Counted from the stretch's first letter, positions 35,759-45,439 are shown. The stretch is DNA of 64,000 nt from Lentisphaerales bacterium (GCA_022446985.1 JAKVBD010000007.1:59481-123480), one strand, 5' to 3'. Translations and numbers: made by a program. Notes: generated from the sequence alone by a model not told the origin.

Positions 35759-37213
35759 ATGAAGAAAAAACTAAATTTACTTGGCGAGCTCATAGAGGAT
35801 TTTGACGGTGTAAAAAGTCAGAAATCTCTAGTGAAAAAACTGGCAGAATACATGTATAGAAACTTCCGCTCAGCGGCAGTTGAATTGGCATGGAATATCG
35901 GGCCATCTACTACAGTAATGAATGTCACTACTGACAAAGACAACACCCTGTATAAGAGCACTGGCAGAGACCTGAACCAAAGTGCCTTTTCAGAAGTACT
36001 TGCCAGTGGACAAGCATTGGTATCTGAAGTTCAGGAAGAAACAGATGACAGTCTCTTTATAGAAGAAAGAATTGCCATAGAACTCTACGCAACACAGCTA
36101 GTCATTTTACCTCTATATGAGAAAGACGACATCAATGGCTTTATATCTATATATCTACTTGAAGAACAAGACTTGGCTGGCCTAAGTGAGCTACTTCAAC
36201 ATATGTTAACCACGATAACAATGATGCTAAAACAGATAGGTTTTAACGAAAAGCTTATAGGAATTGCTAGAAGAAGTTTAACAGCGACAGAGCACTATAA
36301 ACAAAAATTAGAAGAAGTTACCTGGGAAAGTGATAATGACAAAATAGCAGAAATCCGTCAAGAACTACTTCAGGATTGTCGTTTAGCAGCCAGGAATTCA
36401 ACAGCTGTATACATCAAAGGTGAAATCGGTACAAACAAGCAAGAAATAGCTGAAGTCATCCATAAATTCAGAACCCAGGATAAGGCAGCCTTTGTAATGT
36501 TTGACTGTGCAAAGCTCAATGACAGTAAACAGGCTGAAGTTCTCTTTGGAAGTAAGGCAAATAAGAAGCCCAAAGGTTATTGGGATAGAGCAGGGAAGGG
36601 AACACTATACATAGTAAATGCTGAAGAAATGACTTCAGAAAGCCAGTCTATCCTAGAAGAAATAAGTGATAATCACTCAAATAACTACCCACAAATTCTA
36701 CTATCTGGTGAGATAGAAAAAGCCGTAAATACTAATTATTTTGATGCCGATTTAGCAGACGACATAACGACTCTTACAGTAGAAGTTCCTGCACTTAGAG
36801 ACTGCCGCGAAGACCTCTTAAACATTAGCAAATCATATATTAAAGAACTATCCCAAAAGCTTAGTTTACCTATTCCTAAAATGGATAGAAAATTCACCCA
36901 GGCTATTCTTTCCAGTGAATGGAAAGGAAACCATAAAGAGCTTAAAAAATTCCTGGAAAAAGCTTTAATCAGCAGTCCGGATAAAAACTTAATCATCCCA
37001 GCAGGCTACGCAGAGCAGGGTGGTATGACTATAGTTCAGTCAGCAGATTCACTGGATGACAGTATAAAAAGAAACATTGTAGATGCGCTTAAAAGAACTC
37101 GTGGAAAAGTCTATGGAGAAGACGGAGCTGCAGTTTTACTGGGTTTAAATCCAAGTACACTGCAGAGCAAAATCCGTAAGTTTGGTATAAAGAAAAAGTC
37201 TTTTAAAAAATAA
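35759..37213 (+). CDS. Degenerate sigma-54 enhancer-binding protein (GAF-AAA-Fis layout)
   Basis: The 484-residue protein aligns with FhlA/NtrC-type activators: an N-terminal GAF-like domain (about 20-160), an AAA+ region (about 195-410) and a Fis-type helix-turn-helix (452-478, GEDGAAVLLGLNPSTLQSKI). The AAA+ motifs are destroyed. Walker A reads GEIGTNKQ (221-228) instead of GESGTGKE. The sigma-54-contacting GAFTGA loop after VLFG (261-264) is gone. Walker B LFLDE is LYIVN (283-287). The arginine-finger region (REDLYYRL) reads DADLADDI. It can hardly hydrolyse ATP or open sigma-54 promoters, but the DNA-binding end is intact, so a repressor or competitor role is plausible. No ribosome site is evident. 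Confidence 0.75.
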   Translation: MKKKLNLLGELIEDFDGVKSQKSLVKKLAEYMYRNFRSAAVELAWNIGPSTTVMNVTTDKDNTLYKSTGRDLNQSAFSEVLASGQALVSEVQEETDDSLFIEERIAIELYATQLVILPLYEKDDINGFISIYLLEEQDLAGLSELLQHMLTTITMMLKQIGFNEKLIGIARRSLTATEHYKQKLEEVTWESDNDKIAEIRQELLQDCRLAARNSTAVYIKGEIGTNKQEIAEVIHKFRTQDKAAFVMFDCAKLNDSKQAEVLFGSKANKKPKGYWDRAGKGTLYIVNAEEMTSESQSILEEISDNHSNNYPQILLSGEIEKAVNTNYFDADLADDITTLTVEVPALRDCREDLLNISKSYIKELSQKLSLPIPKMDRKFTQAILSSEWKGNHKELKKFLEKALISSPDKNLIIPAGYAEQGGMTIVQSADSLDDSIKRNIVDALKRTRGKVYGEDGAAVLLGLNPSTLQSKIRKFGIKKKSFKK

Positions 37214-37223
37214 AATTTTCTGC

Positions 37224-37239
37224 TGGTATTCTTATTGCG
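37224..37239 (+). promoter_or_regulatory. Sigma-54-type -24/-12 promoter match
   Basis: TGGTATTCTTATTGCG has GG and GC 10 bases apart and matches TGG.A......TTGC. It lies between the degenerate activator gene and the glycosyltransferase gene, about 32 bases before the latter's ATG. By chance one or two such matches are expected in a window this size, so only the position makes it notable. Confidence 0.35.
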
Positions 37240-37269
37240 TTATTTGTAATAAAAATTACTGCGATTCAT

Positions 37270-38670
37270 ATGAGCGATATAAATCTAAATAAACTTTTTA
37301 GGCAGTCCCGTAGGATATGTAAAAGTGACGATTCAGACTTTAAAGAACAAGCTGAAGTCATAATAGACGAGCTTTACATTGCCGAGAAAAGTCCAAAATG
37401 GGCCGAAGCAATTGGAGAAATTATTCCGCGCATTTTTGCCAGAGATGTGAATACAGGCTATGCTTTATTTCATAAAAAAGATGTACTGAAAAAGATCTGG
37501 GCACTCTATACTCACTCCAGTAAAATAAACGTAGAAAATCAAGGCTACCCGCCATGGCAAAAGAAAAACAAACGCCACAAGGTTGCTTGTTTAACCGGCA
37601 TTTTTATTGACGGAATCGCGCCAACAAAAGCCATTGTAGATTTTGCCCTGAATCTGGATACATCAATATTTGAACCGGTAGTTATATCCACCAACCAATT
37701 CTTTACACATGGCCGCAGAATTGGCAAAGAAGTACCAGGCGCAACGAATACTTTTATAGGTCATCACCTGGCATATGAAGGTATAGAAATTATCAGCTTA
37801 GAAGCCTGTAATTCAAATACAGAGCTAGCTCATAGCTTAATAAATACATGCCACGAAAATGCTATAGATATAGTAGTGAGCAACGCCTCTCCATTCAGCT
37901 TCCCTGAAGCATGCCTTGCTGCATCTGGAGTCGTAAAATCATTCTTTAACATGCACCGTGGTTTTCCACTCTATTCCGGTAATATCGATGCGATATGCCA
38001 CTTCATCCCTGAAACCAGAAAAACACAACTTGGACTCTGGGAAGAGGAGGGCGGAAAAGTCATAGAGTACGATACAGGTATAGATGTACAGGTGCTACCT
38101 CCTAAACCAGATAATGGAGATGTCGTTTACTTTATAACAGTCAGTAACCACTTGGTTGATCGTTTAACCCCTGAGTTTTGCGAATTTATTACTGGAATAT
38201 TGCTCGAACACCCACAAGTCCGCTACACTTTGTTAGGAGAAGCAGAGCCAAATACATTGAGAGATAAATTTCCTGAAAATGTCCGTCATCAAATTGAGTG
38301 CCCGGGACCACAAAATGAACCGGCTAAAATTCTCGGTTGGTTGAGAAGTTCCGACATCTATGTAAATGAATTTCCAGTTGGTGGCGGCAGAGCTCTTTTA
38401 GAAGCAATGAATGCTGAATTGCCGGTCATTGCTATGCGCTGTGGAAGTAGTCACGTTGAAAATATTGGCGCCACTATAGTAGGCCCTACGGCCATTCAAG
38501 AGTTTTCAGTCAATAAGTACAAAGAGCTTTTGGTTGAATTAATAACTGACAAGGACAAAAGAATTACACTAGGAAAATCTCTTAGGGAACGAGTAGAAAA
38601 TTTTTTTGATGTACGTAAAACAGTAAAAGGTTTAAGTGAAGAAATTCTTAAAATTCACCTGTCTAAGTAA
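37270..38670 (+). CDS. GT-B glycosyltransferase
   Basis: The 466-residue cytoplasmic protein has a helical N-terminal 80 residues (AEVIIDELYIAEKSPKWAEA), then a GT-B-type fold. The C-terminal donor-nucleotide half has FITVSNHLVDRLTPEFCEFI, VRYTLLGEAEP, ILGWLRSSDIYVNEFPVGGGRALLEAMNAELPVIAMRCG, which is the GT4/GT41-like pattern with the E...E region of retaining enzymes. The acceptor is unknown. It lies 56 bp after the degenerate activator gene, downstream of the sigma-54-like site; no ribosome site is clear before ATG 37270. Confidence 0.7.
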   Translation: MSDINLNKLFRQSRRICKSDDSDFKEQAEVIIDELYIAEKSPKWAEAIGEIIPRIFARDVNTGYALFHKKDVLKKIWALYTHSSKINVENQGYPPWQKKNKRHKVACLTGIFIDGIAPTKAIVDFALNLDTSIFEPVVISTNQFFTHGRRIGKEVPGATNTFIGHHLAYEGIEIISLEACNSNTELAHSLINTCHENAIDIVVSNASPFSFPEACLAASGVVKSFFNMHRGFPLYSGNIDAICHFIPETRKTQLGLWEEEGGKVIEYDTGIDVQVLPPKPDNGDVVYFITVSNHLVDRLTPEFCEFITGILLEHPQVRYTLLGEAEPNTLRDKFPENVRHQIECPGPQNEPAKILGWLRSSDIYVNEFPVGGGRALLEAMNAELPVIAMRCGSSHVENIGATIVGPTAIQEFSVNKYKELLVELITDKDKRITLGKSLRERVENFFDVRKTVKGLSEEILKIHLSK

Positions 38671-38711
38671 TTGACTGCCAAACGGTCATAAAATTGTGTA
38701 TACTAAACCCT

Positions 38712-40826
38712 ATGAAAAGCCTGCTCCTCTTATTTATTCTTTCATTTAGCAACTACATTACTGCTGATGAAACTTCTATTTATGACCTCACTCTAGAGGA
38801 ACTTTTAGAAGTTAGAATTTCGTCCGCTACTCTCACAGAAGTAGAAACGCGAGAAATCCCTGGAGCTGTTACAGTCATTGACAAATCGATGATTGTTTCT
38901 GCAAAAGCCCGTTCCCTGAACGAACTACTGGAAATCTACGTTCCAAACATTCAGGTTATTAGACACCACTGGGAAAGTGATCACTTGGGTATTCGCGGCA
39001 TAATGAACGATAGAGAGGATAAGTATCTCTTACTTGTAAATGGTCGAAATATGAACCAAAAAACCCATACCGGTGCTCAGTCTGAAAGAGATATTCCACT
39101 CTTAGGGGACATCCATCGCGTCGAAGTTATCCGCGGACCGGCATCAGCGATTTATGGTCCCGGTGCCATTAGCATGGTTATTAATATTATCACTGAAAAT
39201 GCCGAAACCTTTGAAGGCAATGAATTGACAATTACCGCTGGAGCTGGCGAAGAGTTTGGCATGATAGAATTCAAACATGGTCTTAAAATTAACCGCGATA
39301 CCGGTTTATATTTTTACTTAGGTTTAGGAAAATACTCGGGTGCTCAATCTTCTGAAGCACCAGAAAAGCTCAGTTTCAACGACACAACTTTCTTTGGCGA
39401 TAAAGTCCAATCCGGTCAACCAGTCACTTACGATACCGGCCGGGATTACCACTCCCATGAAGGGAAACCGGATGTAAAACTTCACTTAAACTTTAAGAAG
39501 GGTAACTGGGATAACTGGATAAGATTCACTAAAGGAGGAAGAGATTACACTCTTGCTTACCCATTATTATTTCCTCCTCCAAGAGGCTGGAACTCTTCAC
39601 CTCCTTATAACTCTATTGAAGGATCTGTGACTCCATCTTCCGGTTATCAGCACTTGACTTTGCTTTCATCATATCTTCATGAAATTCACGATAATCTATC
39701 ACTCAAGTACACTCTAAGTTTTGACACCCAAGAATTCTCAAGAGACCATTGGTACTTAGATCAAAGCTTTAGGGAAGACGAAATATACGCTCAGATTATG
39801 GCTAACTGGGATGCAGCAGAAAATCATAAATTTGCTTTGGGGATCGAAGGTTCATATGAAGAATTTGGCCGTGATAGTAAAGCCTATGATGGTCAGACAA
39901 ACACTCCGTCTCCTTGGTCAACAAATACCTATTCTCTTGTTGGTGAGTATCAGTGGGATATAACTGAAAGATGGCTCTTATTTTTAGGAGGTAGAATAGA
40001 TGAACACTCTTACACAGACACCATGTATTCGCCACGTGCTTCGCTTATCTATAAAGCAACTGATCGAGATACGTTAAAGTTTATAACTTCGCGTTCTTTG
40101 CGTACAAATAATGCAACAGAAATGCGTCAGACCTATTTGATTGATGGTTCAAACAGTGACAGTGAAGAAATTACCAATTATGAGTTTCGTTGGGAAAGAG
40201 AGCATTCCAATCACTTATTTTTTGCTCTATCTACTTACTACCATGACATGGAACTCATAGCCTATAACGAGTCAGCAAGCCGCAGTACTCCTATTGGCGA
40301 TCAATCAATCTATGGTGCTGAAGTAGAAATAAAATACAGCCAGGAAAACTTTCAGGCATGGCTATCTCATGGTTACTCTAAACTTGATAACTTCAAATTG
40401 GCCGATGGAATTGACCGTTCGCTATCATCATCTGAACCCAATGGTTATGGGGATGATCTAGCTAATTGGTCTAACCATATTACTAAACTATCTATGGTTT
40501 ATCATCTTAATCCCAATTTTGAAATTAACTCATCTCTACGCATCATGTGGGGACTACAAGGCCATGAAGATTTTGCCAAATATGAGCTGGATACTAGTAG
40601 TGTTCCTGGATATGATGGAGAAAATAAACGATCATTTGAAGAAAGCCTTTTCTGGAACCTTGGTTTTAGATACAAATACTCAGACGAAACGACCTTTTCA
40701 GTCAATGCTTACAACCTTTTGGGGATTTTTGATGAAGATTTAAATAAACGAAACTACTATGGCTCTTATGGTGACTCACGCTCTCATGCTGCAGCTGTTT
40801 CTTTCTCTATTTCCCATAAGTTTTAA
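38712..40826 (+). CDS. TonB-dependent outer-membrane receptor
   Basis: About 704 residues starting at ATG 38712 with a signal peptide (MKSLLLLFILSFSNYITA); an upstream in-frame TTG at 38694 is not needed. A TonB-box-like DLTLEELLEVRIS segment is followed by the plug domain (REIPGAVTVIDKSMI, LGIRGIMNDREDKYLLLVNGR, RVEVIRGPASAIYGPGAISMVINIIT) and a beta-barrel rich in alternating aromatic strands, ending in AAAVSFSISHKF with the terminal Phe required for barrel insertion. The substrate (siderophore, vitamin or glycan) cannot be told. Confidence 0.92.
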   Translation: MKSLLLLFILSFSNYITADETSIYDLTLEELLEVRISSATLTEVETREIPGAVTVIDKSMIVSAKARSLNELLEIYVPNIQVIRHHWESDHLGIRGIMNDREDKYLLLVNGRNMNQKTHTGAQSERDIPLLGDIHRVEVIRGPASAIYGPGAISMVINIITENAETFEGNELTITAGAGEEFGMIEFKHGLKINRDTGLYFYLGLGKYSGAQSSEAPEKLSFNDTTFFGDKVQSGQPVTYDTGRDYHSHEGKPDVKLHLNFKKGNWDNWIRFTKGGRDYTLAYPLLFPPPRGWNSSPPYNSIEGSVTPSSGYQHLTLLSSYLHEIHDNLSLKYTLSFDTQEFSRDHWYLDQSFREDEIYAQIMANWDAAENHKFALGIEGSYEEFGRDSKAYDGQTNTPSPWSTNTYSLVGEYQWDITERWLLFLGGRIDEHSYTDTMYSPRASLIYKATDRDTLKFITSRSLRTNNATEMRQTYLIDGSNSDSEEITNYEFRWEREHSNHLFFALSTYYHDMELIAYNESASRSTPIGDQSIYGAEVEIKYSQENFQAWLSHGYSKLDNFKLADGIDRSLSSSEPNGYGDDLANWSNHITKLSMVYHLNPNFEINSSLRIMWGLQGHEDFAKYELDTSSVPGYDGENKRSFEESLFWNLGFRYKYSDETTFSVNAYNLLGIFDEDLNKRNYYGSYGDSRSHAAAVSFSISHKF

Positions 40827-41027
40827 GTTTTTTAGTTAATATCCTCTTAACCGAATAACACAATCATTTAAATCTTTTTAATCGCCTTAACAATTCTCTA
40901 ATCAAAAGAAGTTTTACACCTCATAGATTAACAATCATTTCAATATTTATTAACGACAAACACCTTAAATACAGTCAATTACAGTCTTTAAGTATGTGTA
41001 GGGTAACACGTAAAGAGATAATGCTTA

Positions 41028-42842
41028 ATGACTGGAAATCCTTCACCTGATTTTAATATCAACAAATTTAAAGTTTCATCTATGGCCTCGAGTCAACTGG
41101 CCAATGACTTTCTAAAATTCCTCGACCCGACAGTCGAAAAACTGCTTGGACTCGACAAAATCAAACTCATGTACAACAACGCTATTTCTACTGGAAGCAG
41201 TGATGAGCAGTTCGTCAATAACTGCCTGGAAATGGTCAATGCAAAAATCCGTTTCAAAGATAAAGAAATTGATCTAATTCCTAAAACAGGTCCAGTCATT
41301 GTAGTCTGTAATCACCCTTATGGCGGTCTTGATGGTTTGATTCTTTACAACCTCCTTAAGAAGGTAAGGCCGGACTTTCAAATCATGGCAAATAATGTCC
41401 TGAAGTTATTTCCTGAGCTTCAGAAACATATCGTTTATGTGAATGCATTCACCGATAAAAATACCGAAAACCTAAAGCCCTTAAAGCATTGTCTAAAACA
41501 TCTCAAAAATGACGGTCTACTGGCAGTATTTCCAGCCGGTGAAGTCTCTCACTATGCTCTAAAGAAAAATAAGGTAACTGACGGCGAATGGAACGACTGT
41601 GTTGCCCGCCTGGCTCAGCTATCGAAAGCCAGTGTAGTTCCTATCCACTTCTCAGGGAGTAATAGTCTGCTCTTTCACGCAGCCGGTTTCATTCATCCTG
41701 TCTTAAGAACAATGATGTTGCCAAGACAAATGCTCAAAAAGGATCGTAAGATTCACATTCGTATTGGTTCTCCAATTAAGCCAAAAGAAGTCAAACAGTT
41801 TAAAGATTCTGATGAACTGTGCAACTTCTTTAGATTAAGAACTTACCTTCTAAATGAAAAACCTTACGACGTCATTACTAAACGTCATAAGAAAAAAGCA
41901 GTCAATAAAAAAGAAGACATTGAGGATATCGAAGAAGCTGTTGACCCGGCTCTTCTCGAAGCTGACATTTCATCTCTTACACCAGAAAAACACTTGATGG
42001 ATCAGAAAGATTACTCAGTCTATTATGGAACTATTCAGGATTTCCCAAATGTCATTATAGAACTTGGGAGATTAAGAGAGATTACCTTCCGTGAAGTAGG
42101 CGAGGGAACTGGCAAAAGCCTTGATCTCGACCACTATGACGACAAGTATCTTCACCTTGTTTTATGGAACAACAAAAACAAAGAAATCGTCGGTTCTTAC
42201 CGCTTCGCACCAGGTGATAGAACTCTCAGAAAATTTGGCGTCAGAGGGCTCTATACTTCGCGTTTCTACAAGTACTCAAAAGACTTCAAAGAAGAGATCA
42301 AAAATGGCTTGGAGTTAGGTCGATCTTTTATTCGCAAAGAGTACCAGAAACAATTCGCTCCATTACTTCTATTGTGGAAAGGGATTTGCCGTTTTATCAT
42401 CAACAACCCCAAGTATTATTTCCTTTTCGGAGCTGTATCTGTGTCAAATACTTACGACGAAAAGTCGCGCTTCCTAATATCTCAATTGATGGTCACTGAA
42501 AACACAGATGTAAAAGCCCGCAAAAAATATCGATGTCAATTTAAAAGCGATGCTGATGTCCAAACCTTCTGCAATAGTATAAACCTTGATGATCAAAATG
42601 TCGTTTCACAACTGGTTCGCAGTATAGAGAAGGATAAAGATATTCCAATTCTCATTAAGCAGTACCTCAAACTGGGCGGAAAACTCTACAGCTTTACAGT
42701 AGATGATTCTTTTGGAGATACTCTTGATGGACTCATAGCAGTAGATCTTCGCAAAGCTCCCGAGAAAACTTTGAAAATGTATATGGAAAATCATATCGAA
42801 GAATACAAAAGCTTTCACTCAAGTCATAACACACACGCCTAA
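41028..42842 (+). CDS. Fused PlsC-type acyltransferase and GNAT acyltransferase, OlsF-like ornithine-lipid synthase candidate
   Basis: The 604-residue protein joins two domains. The N-terminal half is a PlsC-like O-acyltransferase with CNHPYGGLDG (94-103, acyltransferase His96 and Asp102) and LAVFPAGEVSHY. A Lys/Glu-rich linker follows near residues 285-310. The C-terminal half is a hemolysin/OlsB-like N-acyl-ACP transferase with LREITFREVGEGTGKSLDLD and HLVLWNNKNKEIVGSYRF. This order is that of OlsF, a bifunctional enzyme making lyso-ornithine lipid and then ornithine lipid. The acceptor amino acid could differ (glycine or others), so the assignment is an inference from architecture. Confidence 0.7.
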   Translation: MTGNPSPDFNINKFKVSSMASSQLANDFLKFLDPTVEKLLGLDKIKLMYNNAISTGSSDEQFVNNCLEMVNAKIRFKDKEIDLIPKTGPVIVVCNHPYGGLDGLILYNLLKKVRPDFQIMANNVLKLFPELQKHIVYVNAFTDKNTENLKPLKHCLKHLKNDGLLAVFPAGEVSHYALKKNKVTDGEWNDCVARLAQLSKASVVPIHFSGSNSLLFHAAGFIHPVLRTMMLPRQMLKKDRKIHIRIGSPIKPKEVKQFKDSDELCNFFRLRTYLLNEKPYDVITKRHKKKAVNKKEDIEDIEEAVDPALLEADISSLTPEKHLMDQKDYSVYYGTIQDFPNVIIELGRLREITFREVGEGTGKSLDLDHYDDKYLHLVLWNNKNKEIVGSYRFAPGDRTLRKFGVRGLYTSRFYKYSKDFKEEIKNGLELGRSFIRKEYQKQFAPLLLLWKGICRFIINNPKYYFLFGAVSVSNTYDEKSRFLISQLMVTENTDVKARKKYRCQFKSDADVQTFCNSINLDDQNVVSQLVRSIEKDKDIPILIKQYLKLGGKLYSFTVDDSFGDTLDGLIAVDLRKAPEKTLKMYMENHIEEYKSFHSSHNTHA

Positions 42843-42892
42843 TCCAGGTAACTAGAACTCCACTGCCATTTGATAGTAGAGTTTTTTATAGA

Positions 42893-42931
42893 CATAAAAA
42901 ACCTGGAACTACGCCCTCATCGTTCCAGGTT
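42893..42931 (-). terminator. Rho-independent terminator of the coiled-coil gene
   Basis: AACCTGGAAC (42899-42908) and GTTCCAGGTT (42922-42931) form a 10-bp stem. Read on the minus strand it is followed by a T-run, so it terminates the leftward gene ending at 42979; it may also serve the gene ending at 42842. Confidence 0.75.
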
Positions 42932-42978
42932 ACCCTTGTTCTTTCTCCAAAACCCCCGAAATAATTAGTATGACAGGG

Positions 42979-43278
42979 TTAATGCATTTTTAATTCAACT
43001 ACTTTCATAGACTTAGCGAGATCATCCCAGGATTTCTCAAAATCAAAACGGAGCTTTTTCCAATTCGATCTCTTTCTTACATTTCGCAACTTACTCAATT
43101 TACTTTCAACTCTTTCACGCTTTTTAACGAGAGCATCCAACTGCTCAAAATAAAAATACTTAACCCCTTCCTCTGCATATTTGGCTCTGGCCCTCATGCG
43201 CCTGATTTCCAAACGCCATTCATCTAACTGCATTTGTAAAACATCCTGATAAATCGACTTGGTGTCAATCACATCCAT
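42979..43278 (-). CDS. Small coiled-coil protein, Sll1863-like
   Basis: About 99 residues from the ATG at 43278, chosen because GAGGAG lies 7 bases upstream; that site falls inside an alternative start at 43293. The protein is one long heptad-rich helix (LQMQLDEWRLEIRRMRARAK, then FEQLDALVKKRERVESKLSK) with an aromatic C-terminal helix FDFEKSWDDLAKSM. This resembles the stress-induced Sll1863 type of small coiled-coil protein. Function unknown. Confidence 0.7.
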   Translation of the reverse strand: MDVIDTKSIYQDVLQMQLDEWRLEIRRMRARAKYAEEGVKYFYFEQLDALVKKRERVESKLSKLRNVRKRSNWKKLRFDFEKSWDDLAKSMKVVELKMH

Positions 43279-43417
43279 GCCATCACTCCTCATAAGTTTA
43301 AGTAGTTGTACATTTCTTCTGAGACGACTCGCGCGCGGGGTTCTCTAATATTAACAGTAATGTTTGGGGAAAGTGAAAAGCAAAGAAAAATTTAACGAAT
43401 ATTTAATTACTAAAGAT

Positions 43418-44593
43418 TTAACAGAACTGGCCGCAGCACCAACCACTAGACCAGGCCCATTGGAAGTTGTATCCGCCCAACCATCCAGTAACATCTACAA
43501 CCTCACCAACAAAGTATAAACCAGCTACCTTTTTCGCTTCCATGGTCTTTGACGACAATTCATTTGTATCAACCCCACCAACCGTCACTTCAGCTGTTTT
43601 GTAGCCTTCTGTATCGGCCGGTTTCACCTTCCAGGCTTTAAAGTTGTCATTAATCTGTTGGAGAACCTTTTCAGGAATTTGCGCCATAGATCTCTTATCT
43701 GTGATGAAAGATTTCTTAAATGTTTCAAAAACCCGTTTAGGAAAAAATGGTTGAATGACTTGTTCGATCTTTTTACCCGGGCTTTTCTCTTTAGCCAAAA
43801 GTAAAAAATCAGCTGACTCATCAGGTAATAAGTCGATAGATATCTCTTGTCCTTCCTGCCAATAGTTGGAAATTTGTAGCATAGCTGGACCACTTATGCC
43901 TTTATGAGTAAATAAAAAGCTTTCGTCAAACTTTCCAGATCCACAACTAACAGAGCAGGGTAGGGCTATACCCGAAAGATTTTCAAAAACACTTTTACTT
44001 TTCTCATCCCATAAAAAAGGAACAAGAGCAGCTCTGGAGGGAATCATCTTTAAAGCAAATTGTTCAGCTGTTTTAAAACCAAAGCCAGAAGCACCTGTTC
44101 CAGGAACAGAAAGCCCGCCAGTGGCGATCACCAAACTTTCAGAGCTGAACTCTCCTAAAGAAGTGTTAACTGAGAACTGCTCATCAAATTTTGAGACCTC
44201 TTGCACTTTGCAACCTGTCTTCAAATTAACACCAGCTTCATCACACTCAGCTAAGAGCATCTTAACGATATCTCTTGACGATTTATCACAAAACAGTTGT
44301 CCCAGCTTTTTCTCATGCCAGGCTATTTCATACTTCTCTACAAGATCGAGGAAATCGTACTGTGAGTATCTCTTGAAAGCAGACTTACAGAAGTGAGGGT
44401 TTTCGGAAAGGTAATTTTCTGGTGTAACTCCCATATTAGTAAAATTACAACGACCTCCACCAGATATAATAATTTTGCGCCCGGGCTTATCTGAATGATC
44501 AAGCAACAAAACATTTCTGCCACGCTTACCCGCTTCTATTGCACACATCATGCCGGCAGCACCAGCACCGATTATTATAACGTCGTGAGTCAA
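43418..44593 (-). CDS. BaiN/YhiN (HI0933) family flavoprotein
   Basis: About 391 residues. FAD motif DVIIIGAGAAGMMCAIEAGKRG at the N-terminus, GGGRCNFTN, and C-terminal VAGLYFVGEVVDVTGWLGGYNFQWAWSSG, all typical of the HI0933-like NAD(P)/FAD-dependent oxidoreductases. The physiological substrate is unknown. The start is most likely TTG at 44593 (MTHDVII...), seven bases after GAAAGG; an in-frame TTG at 44608 has no ribosome site. The gene stands alone. Confidence 0.9.
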   Translation of the reverse strand: MTHDVIIIGAGAAGMMCAIEAGKRGRNVLLLDHSDKPGRKIIISGGGRCNFTNMGVTPENYLSENPHFCKSAFKRYSQYDFLDLVEKYEIAWHEKKLGQLFCDKSSRDIVKMLLAECDEAGVNLKTGCKVQEVSKFDEQFSVNTSLGEFSSESLVIATGGLSVPGTGASGFGFKTAEQFALKMIPSRAALVPFLWDEKSKSVFENLSGIALPCSVSCGSGKFDESFLFTHKGISGPAMLQISNYWQEGQEISIDLLPDESADFLLLAKEKSPGKKIEQVIQPFFPKRVFETFKKSFITDKRSMAQIPEKVLQQINDNFKAWKVKPADTEGYKTAEVTVGGVDTNELSSKTMEAKKVAGLYFVGEVVDVTGWLGGYNFQWAWSSGWCCGQFC

Positions 44594-44763
44594 ATTTAAA
44601 CCTTTCAAAAATTTGGCACTACAGTCGAAGCCAAGCAGAAATTTACAAGATCAAATACAAAGCTTTCATTTAAACTTAAAAATTTTTTAAATTCAACTCT
44701 TAAAATTTAACAGGCAAAGAAGTTTATTTCGGCGGTATTTAAATACATATAAATAGGTAAATT

Positions 44764-45188
44764 ATGTACAAACTATCACTCCTCATTGCAGCCTTGTTTG
44801 CTTTTGGCTGTTCATCTCAAGTTCCATATGAAGGTAAAGACCATCCATTCAGAGTTGCCATGCGCGACATGAAGGCACCTTACAAAACAATTGAAAACTT
44901 CAAAAAATGATCCAAACCTTATGGCTCAAGCTCAAAAAGCTGCCTTAGGACTTAAATAATTGTCCATAATGACAGCTAAAATGAAGCCGGCCTTCTTAAA
45001 TACAGAACAGCATACTCAGTATGAAGAGTACTTTATGGATATGTGAAGTGATCGATAACTTTGCTCCTAAATTCAACAGCGGCGATGTCAAAAAAGCCCA
45101 AGCCTTATTCGATGAATTAGCCAAGGTTAAAAAAGCTGCACACGGCAAATTCATCAAACAAGCTAAAAAGCACCATGGGGCGGAATAA
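44764..45188 (+). pseudogene. Broken lipoprotein gene, cytochrome c'-like without heme motif
   Basis: ATG at 44764 begins a lipoprotein signal (LLIAALFAFGCSS with lipobox Cys) and reads YEGKDHPFRVAMRDMKAPYK before a stop at 44908. A one-base shift in the A-run at 44902-44907 continues as NDPNLMAQAQKAALGLK, then an in-frame TAA, then MTAKMKPAFLNTEQHTQYEE. A second shift near 45045 restores VIDNFAPKFNSGDVKKAQAL and ends VKKAAHGKFIKQAKKHHGAE. The helical layout and end resemble a cytochrome c', but CxxCH is absent. At least three lesions make sequencing error unlikely as the sole cause. Confidence 0.7.
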
Positions 45189-45271
45189 TCAATAAGAAAT
45201 ATTCAGTACGCTGTGCGTCAGTATTCAGCAAAAGTAAGCTGATCCAATTTACTAATTTTAACTGAATACTT

Positions 45272-45331
45272 CGACAAAGTCGTCTGACAACTAAATTCTC
45301 ATATACTGATCACTCCGACGAAGTCGACTGA
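45272..45331 (+). repeat. Imperfect 16-bp direct repeats CGAC(A/G)AAGTCG
   Basis: CGACAAAGTCGTCTGA at 45272-45287 and CGACGAAGTCGACTGA at 45316-45331 match at 14 of 16 positions and each contains a small palindrome. They lie between the lipoprotein pseudogene and the candidate origin. Confidence 0.6.
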
Positions 45332-45439
45332 AGACTAATCACTGAGTAGAGATCCGGAAGTAAAATATCGGACTTTTTTATGAAAAATTTGCTTCTAAAA
45401 TCTCAAGCATGTATCTTATTTCAACTACAAATTCAAATT

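Noticed and set aside
38671..38704. TTGACT...TATACT as a promoter for the TonB receptor gene
   Set aside because: The spacer is 22 bp, too long for a sigma-70 promoter, and the site overlaps the probable leader.
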